From assembly GCA_011522905.1 (NCBI GenBank), contig WTIB01000331.1, forward strand, positions 1 through 6,686: a stretch of DNA of 6,686 bases, in the 5' to 3' direction. Within the stretch, counting starts at the first letter, position 1; every line of letters begins with the position of its first letter. The stretch is from Crocinitomicaceae bacterium. GTDB lineage: Bacteria; Bacteroidota; Bacteroidia; Flavobacteriales_D; Crocinitomicaceae. Positions 1 to 6,686 of this stretch are shown here, in pieces. A program made the translations under genes and the position numbers. Under the pieces are notes generated by a model. The model did not search any database, was not told where the DNA came from, and worked only from the letters and a program-made list of their open reading frames with translations.

Positions 1-4
1 AGAT

Positions 5-19
5 AAAAAGAGCAAATCA
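5..19 (-). terminator. Possible rnpB 3' end: P1 3' strand followed by a T-run
   Basis: The P1 3' strand (19-6) runs into TTTTT at 9-5, then ATCT to the window edge. A hairpin-plus-U-tract layout is only partly present, because the partner of this strand is the far 5' end of the RNA and not a local stem. The T-run may help termination or mark a processing site. Any further downstream terminator lies outside the window. Confidence 0.3.
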
Positions 20-370
20 TAAGCCGGATTCTGTTGATCTCATTGAATAACAATTTGATTGTCTATCATTTATCTTGTTCTAACCTCACGATTAGAATCT
101 AGCGACCTACCCTTCGAGATTGGACGAGTAACCCTCAATTCTCGATATACTTGGTCTTGCAGCTCACAAGGTTTACCATGCCATTTCTGTCACCAGAAAT
201 GCGGTGAGCTCTTACCTCACCTTTTCACCGTTACCAATAATAAATTACTGGAAGTATATTTTCTGCGGCACTATCTGTTCCATAAAATGGACCTTCCCGT
301 TAAGAAGTGTGATACTCTATGCTGTCCGGACTTTCCTCTTTAAAAAAGCGATAGACTGATTTGCTCTTTT
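6..370 (-). ncRNA. rnpB: RNase P RNA (bacterial type A), complete
   Basis: This is the catalytic RNA that cleaves the 5' leader from precursor tRNAs, working with the RnpA protein. Conserved blocks on the minus strand: GAGGAAAGTCCGGACA at 338-323 (P4 5' side), GGTGAGGTAAGAGCTCACCGC-type P10/P11 core at 221-201, a perfect 7-bp stem with GTGA tetraloop at 200-183 (P12), GGTAAACC at 177-170, GGGTAGG at 112-106 (the L15 region that pairs with tRNA CCA), and ACAGAATCCGGCTTA at 34-20 (P4 3' side). P4 keeps the bulged U (AAG-U-CCGGA against UCCGG-CUU); its last pair is A-U where E. coli has G-C, a compensated change. The ends close in a perfect 14-bp P1 helix (370-357 with 19-6). The length of about 365 nt fits the family. 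The exact 5' and 3' ends are estimates from P1. Confidence 0.97.
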
Positions 371-418
371 ACAAAAATAGATAATTACGGTAAAAATAAA
401 CGAAGAATTGAAGCAGTA
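371..418 (-). other. Short intergenic spacer without a visible terminator
   Basis: The 48 bases between the TAA of the giant gene and the start of rnpB are AT-rich and hold the rnpB promoter. I see no GC-rich hairpin followed by a T-run that would end transcription of the large gene. Either termination is factor-dependent, or some transcripts read through into rnpB. Confidence 0.6.
372..400 (-). promoter_or_regulatory. Candidate Bacteroidota-type promoter for rnpB
   Basis: On the minus strand, TATTTTTG at 379-372 matches the Bacteroidota -7 consensus TAnnTTTG exactly. It ends two bases before the first base of the RNase P P1 helix, which puts the predicted transcription start at about 366-370. 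The -33 element is weak: TTTA at 400-397 with a 17-bp spacer, or TTCG at 404-401 with a 21-bp spacer, against the expected TTTG/TTG. The position is what makes the call convincing. Confidence 0.7.
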
Positions 419-700
419 TTATCTGATGAGATTAAAATGATCGCTATAATTATAGATTAAATTATTCATAGAATCTTTAAATTTCACGTACCAAATATAT
501 GTCCCATTTTGCGAAGGCAGACCATTGTATGTACCATCCCAACCTTCTCCTGGAGTATCCGAGAAAAATATTTGCTCACCCCATCTATTATATACACTAA
601 ACTCGTACCCCTGACTTCTGTCATATCCAGCCGTCAAAACAGGAATAAACACTTCATTTTTACCATCTCCATTTGGAGTAAAACTATTTGGGACATAAAA
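419..700 (-). other. Type IX secretion system type B C-terminal sorting domain (gliding motility-associated CTD)
   Basis: Residues about 1984-2076 match the gliding-motility-associated C-terminal domain (TIGR04131 / CHU_C-like family). The signature opening is YVPNSFTPNGDGKNEVF (1985-2001). It is followed by the FSVYNRWGEQIFFS strand (2017-2030) and the GWDGTYNG...NGTYIWYVKFKD block (2037-2059), and ends HFNLIR at the stop. The domain directs passage through the outer-membrane SprA translocon. In studied type B substrates this often needs a SprF/PorP-family partner, and none is encoded in the window. All three arginines of the visible protein and three of its eight lysines fall in this short domain, in sharp contrast to the rest. 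Family assignment is from recognised motifs, not from a database search. Confidence 0.95.
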
Positions 701-3700
701 CAAGACCTCATCATTAACTGTAATTGCCACATAAGCCGTATCCGTACATCCATCCTCAGCCATAGCTACCAATGCCACATTATAGACTCCATATGAATCA
801 TAAAAATGAGTTGTATTTACAAAATCACTCTCCGTTCCATCTCCAAAAAACCACTGAAATGAAGTTGCATTCTCAGATTCGTTTGTGAATTCAAAAATAG
901 GATTGATTACAGACTGCTCGTAGACATCAGGATAAAATGATGCAATTACCGGGTTTACACATACAAAATCATCTTGAGTAAGTGAATCTGTACATCCTTC
1001 TGCAGTCGTACTTATTAGCGTAACATTGTAGCATCCATAGGAATCGTATGTATTTATTACACTACCCATTTGAGTTGACGATGCACCGTTTCCGAAAACC
1101 CACAGGACAGATTCACTAGAAGGTCCATTTGTCAGATCCGTAAAGGTTGGTGAAAAAGGCACACAACCTCCATAGGTCATATCCGTCGAAAACAGAACAT
1201 CAGGCAAAGGATTTACAATCACCTCAATATCCGCAGTGTCTGTACAACCATTTATATCATAACCAATTACTGTATATGTTGAAGTTGATCCAGGAATGAA
1301 TGACACACTATCCGTGACTCCTTGGTCCCAAACATATACAGATGCTCCCTCTCCCCAAAGTATGGTGCTTTCGCCATCACAAATGAAGTCATCTGAAGCA
1401 TTTGCAGTAATTACGGGTAAAGGATTCACAACGACCTCCACTGTATCTGCCTCTAAACATCCATTTGCAGCTGTACCAATTACAACGTATGAATTAGTTG
1501 CCACAGGGGAAAATGGAATTCCATCGATTACGCCATTATTCCATTGATATAATATCGCATCTCCTGAGGCAGTCAGTGTAACTGAATCAGTGAAACAAAT
1601 TGCCTGGTCAGGACCAGCATCAACAACTGGTGGAATTTCCAAAAGATAAGTAACCGTGACATCATCAGTGTTTTGACACAAATTTGCATCTGTACCAATC
1701 ACGGTATAGGTAATTGTTGAGTTTGGATTAAAGGGAACACCATTAATAACTCCATTGTCCCAACTGTAACTAATTGCACCTGTTGCTGTCAAAGTGATTG
1801 ATTGACCGAAACACAAGGTGGTATCAGCCCCAGCATATACGTCTGGTAAAGGATGAACCACTATCGAAAAGTTTTCAGACGCTCCAAAACAACCATTAGC
1901 ACTTGGCGTTACGGTAATATTGGCAACTAAATCTGTAGTTCCCGTATTTGATGTAATAAATGAGTTTATATCACCAACTCCAGAACCTGAAAGCCCTATT
2001 GCTGCATTATCATTGACCCAATCATATTGATTTATTGCCATATTTCCTGTAAATGGAATGAGCAATGTAGCATCCTCAGCACAATATTCTAATGGATCTA
2101 TAGGATCAACAATCGGAGTAGGATAAACTACAATATGAATGGTGTCATTAATTCCTGGGCATCCATTCACCGTAGGAGTAATTACTATTGTAGCATCTTG
2201 TGTAGTTGTACCGAGATTTTCAGATACGAAAGCAGGAATAAAATCTGAACCTGTTGTACCTAATCCTATTGAGCTATTATCATTAACCCAAGTATAAACT
2301 GAACTTGAATTATTTCCAATAAAATCTATTTGTGGGACTATATCTCCCGAACAAACTGTATCACTTATTGCATTAACGGTAGATATTGGATTTACGGTTA
2401 TCGTCACGGTTTGTGCTGTTCCTATACAACCATTGAGTACCGGTGTGACCGTAATATTTCCCACTTGGATATCTTGACTGATATTATTTGCATTAAAGGA
2501 GGGGATATTTCCTACTCCACTTGAAGGTAAACCAATAGAAACGTTATCATGCGTCCATCCAAAAGTTGTTGTATCTGTCATCGTACCTTCAAAAATTATC
2601 TCATCAGTATCATCGTTTGCACAGATGTTTTGAGGCGCTACAGGGTCAACCGTTGGAATTGGTTTGACCAAAATTTGAAAAACCTGAGTTGTACCAACAC
2701 AACCATTCAAAACAGGCTCAACGGTAATTGTCGCCAGTTGATTAACTAGATCTGTATTTGTTGCAGTAAATGACAAAATATCACCTGTTCCGGAAGCTGG
2801 CAAACCAATGGAAATATTATCATTTACCCAGTTGTAAGTTGAAGAACCACTACTCCCGTTAAAAATATAGTCAATAGTAGGATCATTATGGCAATATTCA
2901 TCTATTCCTCCCGAAACTACAACTGTAGATATTGGGTTTACAGTAATAGTAGCTGTAATAGCATCTCCCGTACACCCATTAAAAGAAGGAACAACGTTTA
3001 TCGTCGCTATTTGAGGAGTATTACTGCTATTGTCAACAGTAAAGGATGGAATGTCACCAATTCCTGAACCAACTAGTCCAATTGAGACATTATCATTTAA
3101 CCAATCATATTGAGTTCCCGCTAGGTCTCCTGTAAAGAAAATTTCATCCGAATCCTCACCCGAACAATGCTCTTGATTTACCGGTGTTGCAAAAGCATTA
3201 GGTTGAGGTTTAACTGTAATGGTAAATGTTTGAGGCACCCCTAGGCATCCATTATATTCAGGTGTAACCGTAATAATGGCATCCTGATCAACAAGACTTG
3301 TGTTATCAGCAACAAAAGACAATATATCACCAGACCCTGATGCTGCCAACCCAATCGACGTATTATCGTTAGTCCAAATAAAGCTGGTTGTTGGATTTGG
3401 TCCAGTAAATAGCACATCATCAGTGTCATCTCCCTCACAATGTATTTGATCTGACGGATCATCAACAATTGGAATCGGGTCGATCGTTGTAATCAAGAAA
3501 GTTTCTGATGTCCCAATACAACCATTGAGTTCTGGAGTTACTGTTATGGTTGCAGAAATAACAGAGTTACCCGAATTCTGAGCTATGAATGAAGGGATAT
3601 TCCCTGTCCCTGACGCTGGGAGTCCAATGGCCACATTATCATTTGTCCAGTTATAATTGGTTATTAGTGGTAAATTTCCAGTAAAAATAACTTCATCCGA

Positions 3701-6686
3701 TGCTGAATTGACACACAAAGGTTGATCAGGGATCGGTCCGTCAACTGTAGGAATAGGCTTAACCACGATAGTAATGGTTTCTGGTATTCCATCACAACCA
3801 TTTAATGTTGGAACAACTGTGATTGTAGCTGTTTGTACATCCGCAGTAGGATTCTGAGCCACAAAAGAAAGTATATCGCCTGATCCTGAAGCTGCTAATC
3901 CAATAGTTATATTGTCATTTGTCCAGTTATAAGTTGCACCAGCAGGTCCAAAATTACCGTCAAAAAGAATTGGGTCAGTATTATCTCCACTACACCATTC
4001 TTGGCTTGGATTAGGGAATACTGTCGGTTTAGGCTCTACAGTTATTGAAAAATTCTCTGTTTCGCCAGTACAACCATTGAATGAAGGAGTCACAACAAAA
4101 TCAGAAGTTTGAGTGACGAGACTTGTGTTTATCGCAGTGAATGACGGAATATCTCCAAAACCAGGTGACCCAATACCTATAGATATATTACTATGTGTCC
4201 AATCATAACTAGCCCCCGGAATATTTCCTGAAAAATCAACTGGGATTGTTGGGTCATCGTGACAAATGGTTTGTGTGACAGGCACAACACTTACTGTTGG
4301 AACTGGCTTTACCGTAATTTGAAATTCTTGTATAACACCTGTACATCCCGTTAGGACCGGGTCAACCGCAATTGTAGCAACTTGGTCAACTGTTCCTGAA
4401 TTAATGAGTGTGAATCCACCAATATCACCTGTTCCAGAAGCTGGTAACCCAATTGAAGTATTGTCATTGGTCCATTCATAAACGGTATTTAGCACATTAC
4501 CTGTAAATACAACTCCCGGAAAATCTTGACCGCCACAGAATTCAAAAGGACCTACAGGATCAACTTGTAAAATTGGAGTTACAATAATTTGAAAAGTAAC
4601 ACTTGGTCCAGGACAACCATTGTAGCTTGGAGTAACTGTTATGGTAGCAGTATCTAATAATCCAGAAATATTTGTTGTTGTAAAAGATGGTATATCTCCA
4701 GCTCCAGAAGCTGCAAGACCAACATCTGTATTATCGTTTGTCCAGGAGTAAGTTGTGCCAACTACATTGGAGGTAAAGTTAATATCCGCAGTATTATTCG
4801 TTACACAAATCGTTTGATCAACCGGCACATCCATTTCAGGGGATGGATTTACAATAATTTCAAAAGTTTCAGGATCTCCATCACATCCATTTAATTCAGG
4901 AGTTACAGTCACAGTTGCGGTGATAGGAGAATTTGAGGTATTTTGAGCAGTGAAAGATAAAATACTTCCAGAACCTGCATTGGCCAAGCCTATTGTTGTA
5001 TTATTGTTCGTCCAATTATAGGTTATCCCTGGATCACTTCCTGTAAATATTATGTCAGTTGTGGGTAAACCATCACAAGCCACCTCATCGGCAGGGTCAT
5101 CCATTGTTGAATTTGGATACACCTCAATGGTAAATGTTTGTGGAGTTCCAGGACAACCATTTAAAAGAGGAGTAACCGTAATATTTGCAGTCTGCGTTAC
5201 TGCCGTTGTGTTTAATCCAATAAAAGACAGAATATTGCCACTACCACTCGCAGGAATACCGATTGAAGGATTATCATTCAACCAATCGAAGGTAAGTGTT
5301 GGATCAGAACCCGAAAATATAACATCTGTAGTATTCGTATTTACACAAATTGCTTGATCGGCCGGGAGATTCATTGTAGAAATCACCTCTACATTAATCG
5401 TGACAATCTGGTCATTACTTTGACAACCCGTTGCATCTGCCGTTGCGTTAATTACATAATCTACAGATTGAACAAATCCTGTATTATTCACTAAGATGTC
5501 ATCAATTGTCGAAGAATTTTGTGGCGTTAAAGACTCACCTGAAAGAGATGGATTATCCGCCTGAGCTTGCCAAGTGTATGTTGCAGGAATGCTACTTGAA
5601 ATATTATAATCAACAGACAAACCTGAACATGCATCATCAATTGAAGCTGAAGACAAATGTGGTGCCGGATTAATTGTGATTTCTACCTCATCTGTTTGAG
5701 CCGTACATGGACCAGCTGGGTCATTCGAAGTGATTGTAAGAACCACAAATCCATTTGCAATATCATCTAAAGACGGCGTAAATGTTGGATTAAGTGCCGT
5801 ATTTCCTGGTAAGAATACTCCCGTACTTCCAGACCAAGTTGCACTCACAGCGGAACCTCCAACTGAACCATTAAGAACAATATCATCACCTTCACATATC
5901 ACTTCATCTACTCCAGCTGAAACTATGGCTGAAGTTGAAAATAAGATTTCAATAACATCCGATTCAGGACCACATGTACCAACAGGGTCATCCGATGTTA
6001 ATGTAAGAATTACGTTACCCGCACTTAATTCTGCAGCAGTAGGTGTATACACAGCATTTAAATCACTGGTGTTTGGATTGAATATTCCAGCACCACCTGA
6101 CCAAGATCCGGTAATAATTCCTCCTGTAATGGATCCGTTAAGTTGGACATCTTGACCAGCACACCAAACTTCTGTTGCAGGACCTGCGTCAACAATCGCC
6201 TCTGGATTAATAGATAACTCCATCTGATCGCTTACAGCTACACATGGTCCAACTGGGTCATCAGAGGTAAGTGTAAAGGTTATGATTCCAACAGACAGGT
6301 CTCCTGCACTTGGAATATATGTCGGATTTAGTGCAGTTGCATCAGGCACAAAGCTTCCTGTTCCCGTTGTTGTCCATGTTACACTAGATGTTCCTCCTCC
6401 AATTGTTCCACTCAATACAGCAACGTCATTTGAGCAAATGGTTTGATTAGCACCGGCATTTACAATTGCCAATGGAAAGATGTCAATCACTACATCATCT
6501 GTTGAGTTTCCACATAATCCCGTAGGGTCGTCTGTAGTCAATGTAATCGTGACGGAACCTGCATTGATGTCATCAATACTTGGCGTATAAGTTGCTATTG
6601 CCGCTGCGGTGTTATCAAAAGAACCTGTTCCTGAAGAAGACCATGTCAAAGATGTTGCTGTACCCCCAATGGTCCCAGAAACAGAG
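419..6686 (-). CDS. Giant repetitive T9SS type B-sorted surface/secreted protein (partial, N-terminus beyond window)
   Basis: The frame is open from the window edge (6686) to TAA at 419-421, 2088 complete codons, with no internal stop. The only possible start near the edge is a TTG at 6647-6649. It lies inside a repeat whose N-terminal part (residues SVSGTIGG...) continues upstream in frame, so it is not the true start, and the signal peptide lies outside. Residues below are numbered from that TTG. Order of domains: Ig-like A repeats (to 328), one divergent unit (329-423), thirteen PKD-like B repeats (424-1600), three Ig-like C repeats (1601-1815), two PKD domains (1816-1980), type B sorting domain (about 1984-2076). 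Seen: no catalytic motif and no membrane segment, and a very acidic composition. Known: such proteins in Bacteroidota leave the cell by the type IX secretion system and include adhesins such as SprB. Inferred: a cell-surface or released adhesin or spacer. The substrate or partner is unknown. The next gene downstream is rnpB, so the context gives no functional clue. Confidence 0.95.
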   Translation of the reverse strand, partial: SVSGTIGGTATSLTWSSSGTGSFDNTAAAIATYTPSIDDINAGSVTITLTTDDPTGLCGNSTDDVVIDIFPLAIVNAGANQTICSNDVAVLSGTIGGGTSSVTWTTTGTGSFVPDATALNPTYIPSAGDLSVGIITFTLTSDDPVGPCVAVSDQMELSINPEAIVDAGPATEVWCAGQDVQLNGSITGGIITGSWSGGAGIFNPNTSDLNAVYTPTAAELSAGNVILTLTSDDPVGTCGPESDVIEILFSTSAIVSAGVDEVICEGDDIVLNGSVGGSAVSATWSGSTGVFLPGNTALNPTFTPSLDDIANGFVVLTITSNDPAGPCTAQTDEVEITINPAPHLSSASIDDACSGLSVDYNISSSIPATYTWQAQADNPSLSGESLTPQNSSTIDDILVNNTGFVQSVDYVINATADATGCQSNDQIVTINVEVISTMNLPADQAICVNTNTTDVIFSGSDPTLTFDWLNDNPSIGIPASGSGNILSFIGLNTTAVTQTANITVTPLLNGCPGTPQTFTIEVYPNSTMDDPADEVACDGLPTTDIIFTGSDPGITYNWTNNNTTIGLANAGSGSILSFTAQNTSNSPITATVTVTPELNGCDGDPETFEIIVNPSPEMDVPVDQTICVTNNTADINFTSNVVGTTYSWTNDNTDVGLAASGAGDIPSFTTTNISGLLDTATITVTPSYNGCPGPSVTFQIIVTPILQVDPVGPFEFCGGQDFPGVVFTGNVLNTVYEWTNDNTSIGLPASGTGDIGGFTLINSGTVDQVATIAVDPVLTGCTGVIQEFQITVKPVPTVSVVPVTQTICHDDPTIPVDFSGNIPGASYDWTHSNISIGIGSPGFGDIPSFTAINTSLVTQTSDFVVTPSFNGCTGETENFSITVEPKPTVFPNPSQEWCSGDNTDPILFDGNFGPAGATYNWTNDNITIGLAASGSGDILSFVAQNPTADVQTATITVVPTLNGCDGIPETITIVVKPIPTVDGPIPDQPLCVNSASDEVIFTGNLPLITNYNWTNDNVAIGLPASGTGNIPSFIAQNSGNSVISATITVTPELNGCIGTSETFLITTIDPIPIVDDPSDQIHCEGDDTDDVLFTGPNPTTSFIWTNDNTSIGLAASGSGDILSFVADNTSLVDQDAIITVTPEYNGCLGVPQTFTITVKPQPNAFATPVNQEHCSGEDSDEIFFTGDLAGTQYDWLNDNVSIGLVGSGIGDIPSFTVDNSSNTPQIATINVVPSFNGCTGDAITATITVNPISTVVVSGGIDEYCHNDPTIDYIFNGSSGSSTYNWVNDNISIGLPASGTGDILSFTATNTDLVNQLATITVEPVLNGCVGTTQVFQILVKPIPTVDPVAPQNICANDDTDEIIFEGTMTDTTTFGWTHDNVSIGLPSSGVGNIPSFNANNISQDIQVGNITVTPVLNGCIGTAQTVTITVNPISTVNAISDTVCSGDIVPQIDFIGNNSSSVYTWVNDNSSIGLGTTGSDFIPAFVSENLGTTTQDATIVITPTVNGCPGINDTIHIVVYPTPIVDPIDPLEYCAEDATLLIPFTGNMAINQYDWVNDNAAIGLSGSGVGDINSFITSNTGTTDLVANITVTPSANGCFGASENFSIVVHPLPDVYAGADTTLCFGQSITLTATGAISYSWDNGVINGVPFNPNSTITYTVIGTDANLCQNTDDVTVTYLLEIPPVVDAGPDQAICFTDSVTLTASGDAILYQWNNGVIDGIPFSPVATNSYVVIGTAANGCLEADTVEVVVNPLPVITANASDDFICDGESTILWGEGASVYVWDQGVTDSVSFIPGSTSTYTVIGYDINGCTDTADIEVIVNPLPDVLFSTDMTYGGCVPFSPTFTDLTNGPSSESVLWVFGNGASSTQMGSVINTYDSYGCYNVTLISTTAEGCTDSLTQDDFVCVNPVIASFYPDVYEQSVINPIFEFTNESENATSFQWFFGDGTESDFVNTTHFYDSYGVYNVALVAMAEDGCTDTAYVAITVNDEVLFYVPNSFTPNGDGKNEVFIPVLTAGYDRSQGYEFSVYNRWGEQIFFSDTPGEGWDGTYNGLPSQNGTYIWYVKFKDSMNNLIYNYSDHFNLIR
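710..1204 (-). other. Two PKD domains preceding the sorting domain
   Basis: Residues about 1816-1900 and 1901-1980 are PKD (polycystic kidney disease) beta-sandwich domains. The second is canonical, with F.W.FGDG (FQWFFGDGTES, 1931-1941) and the YDSYGVYNVAL strand (1950-1960). The first has the degenerate form LWVFGNGASS (1849-1858), with Asn in place of the usual Asp, and YDSYGCYNVTL (1868-1878). The first also carries four cysteines (1829, 1873, 1886, 1897); the second has one (1968). PKD domains commonly sit next to type B sorting domains and serve as spacers or binding modules. The exact role here is unknown. Confidence 0.9.
1205..1849 (-). repeat. Three ~72-residue Ig-like repeats (family C)
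   Basis: Residues 1601-1671, 1672-1743 and 1744-1815 are three copies of one unit. The first cysteines are at 1613, 1685 and 1757, an exact 72-residue period. The second cysteines are at 1658, 1731 and 1802, so each unit has a pair 45-46 residues apart. Shared features are AG.D..(I/L)C at the front, L.A.G....Y.W.(N/Q)GV in the middle, then Y.VIG....(N/G/L)C and a closing V.V.NPLP linker. They are bacterial Ig-like folds by pattern. They differ from the 90-residue units upstream in length and cysteine spacing, so they form a separate array. Confidence 0.88.
1850..5380 (-). repeat. Array of thirteen ~90-residue PKD-like repeats (family B)
   Basis: Units by residue: B1 424-513, B2 514-603, B3 604-693, B4 694-784, B5 785-874, B6 875-967, B7 968-1059, B8 1060-1150, B9 1151-1241, B10 1242-1331, B11 1332-1421, B12 1422-1511, B13 1512-1600. 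First cysteines are at 435, 525, 615, 705, 796, 886, 979, 1071, 1162, 1253, 1343, 1433 and 1523. Second cysteines, usually in NGC.G, are at 499, 589, 679, 769, 860, 952, 1044, 1135, 1226, 1317, 1408, 1497 and 1587. The core of each unit is (Y/F).W(T/V/L)NDN..IGL..SG.GDI.SF, followed by a strand ending ITV.P..NGC.G. B5 (WTHSN) and B11 (WTHDN) vary at the NDN motif, and B4 has TGC instead of NGC. The pattern fits the PKD-like family seen in large Bacteroidota secreted proteins (I believe Pfam PKD_5). Regular cysteine pairs suggest one disulfide per domain after export. Confidence 0.93.
5381..5665 (-). other. Single divergent PKD-like unit bridging the A and B arrays
   Basis: Residues 329-423 lie between the A and B arrays. 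They keep the cysteine-pair layout (C341 and C409, 68 apart), an aromatic-Trp strand (YTW, 358-360), a D.LVNNTG..Q...Y.I stretch where B units have GDI.SF...N, and a closing V.I.V. They lack the W(T/V/L)NDN and IGL..SG motifs of family B and the (S/N)DP.GPC motif of family A. The step to the next unit (C341 to C435) is 94 residues, so the unit fits the general period. It is best read as a diverged relative of family B or as a hinge between arrays; the sequence does not decide between these. Confidence 0.75.
5666..6686 (-). repeat. Array of ~90-residue Ig-like repeats (family A), cut by the window edge
   Basis: Three complete units (residues 61-150, 151-240, 241-328) follow one partial unit that runs from the window edge to residue 60. 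Units begin AIV.AG at 61, 151 and 241, an exact 90-residue step. Conserved features are G.(I/V)GG.....W....G.F near the front, then T.LN..(Y/F).P(S/T)..(D/E)L..G in the middle, and LT(I/L)TS(D/N)DP.G.C near the end. Cysteine pairs are C72/C136, C163/C226 and C252/C315, 63-64 residues apart; the partial unit shows only its second cysteine, C46. The residues upstream of the TTG (SVSGTIGGTATS) match the same part of the next unit (VLSGTIGGGTSS). This shows that the array continues past the edge and that its copy number is unknown. Confidence 0.9.

Noticed and set aside
59..343. Plus-strand open frame of 94 residues
   Set aside because: It lies wholly antisense to the conserved core of RNase P RNA, and its translation resembles no protein family I recognise.
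6..370. tmRNA or 6S RNA as an alternative identity for the RNA gene
   Set aside because: There is no tRNA-like acceptor or tag-peptide frame, and no single long bubble hairpin. The P4, P10-P12 and L15 blocks are specific to RNase P RNA.
3241..3468. Minus-strand frame of 75 residues in another phase
   Set aside because: It overlaps repeat B8 in a shifted frame. The main frame is intact there with all conserved motifs, so this is a shadow and not a frameshift.
1850..5380. CRISPR-like or satellite-like periodic DNA repeat
   Set aside because: The period is about 270-279 bp, with heavily diverged DNA and conserved protein. It is a coding domain array, not a non-coding repeat.
5730..6155. Plus-strand open frame of 141 residues, and similar ones at 509-796, 1296-1547, 2330-2524, 2549-2749 and 5052-5357
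   Set aside because: All are antisense to the repeat-coding gene. Their translations mirror the repeat composition, and I see no convincing start region or family motif.
6647..6649. TTG as the start codon of the large protein
   Set aside because: It lies in the middle of a family A repeat whose upstream residues continue in frame to the window edge and match the following unit. It is an internal Leu codon.
424..6686. Assignment as SprB itself, or as carrying SprB repeats
   Set aside because: The units do not show the SprB-repeat pattern I know (N.sC.G..dG.I with a GG.PPY.Y.W core). Only the general class of large type B secreted protein is supported.

Overview
The window is almost entirely one giant secreted-protein gene followed by the gene for RNase P RNA, both on the minus strand. 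The organism is very probably a member of the Bacteroidota, most likely a flavobacterial-type marine or freshwater lineage. Three things support this: a type B (gliding-motility-associated) C-terminal sorting domain specific to the type IX secretion system, long arrays of PKD-like/Ig-like domains typical of that phylum, and a TAnnTTTG-type promoter -7 element in front of the RNA gene. The DNA is visibly AT-rich. No genus can be named from what is here.

Layout, read 5' to 3' on the minus strand. From 6686 (window edge) down to 419 there is one uninterrupted reading frame of 2088 complete codons, open at its N-terminal end. It encodes, in order: four ~90-residue Ig-like repeats (the first cut by the edge), one divergent linking repeat, thirteen ~90-residue PKD-like repeats, three ~72-residue Ig-like repeats, two PKD domains, and the C-terminal sorting domain ending in TAA at 419-421. 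A 48-bp gap (371-418) follows, with a candidate Bacteroidota promoter and no recognisable terminator. Then comes rnpB (370 to 6), an apparently complete type A RNase P RNA whose P1 helix strands lie at the two ends.

The two genes have unrelated jobs. The large protein is presumably exported by the Sec system (signal peptide not in the window) and then by the type IX system, to act at the surface or outside the cell as an adhesin or extended stalk. RNase P RNA is the housekeeping ribozyme that matures tRNA 5' ends. No SprF/PorP-like partner, other coding gene, tRNA, mobile element or CRISPR array is supported in this window.

The most notable signals are inside the big protein. There is a near-constant 90-residue period with a cysteine pair about 64 residues apart in every repeat of two different families. 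There is also an almost complete absence of basic residues: no Arg and five Lys in about 1980 residues, until the sorting domain.
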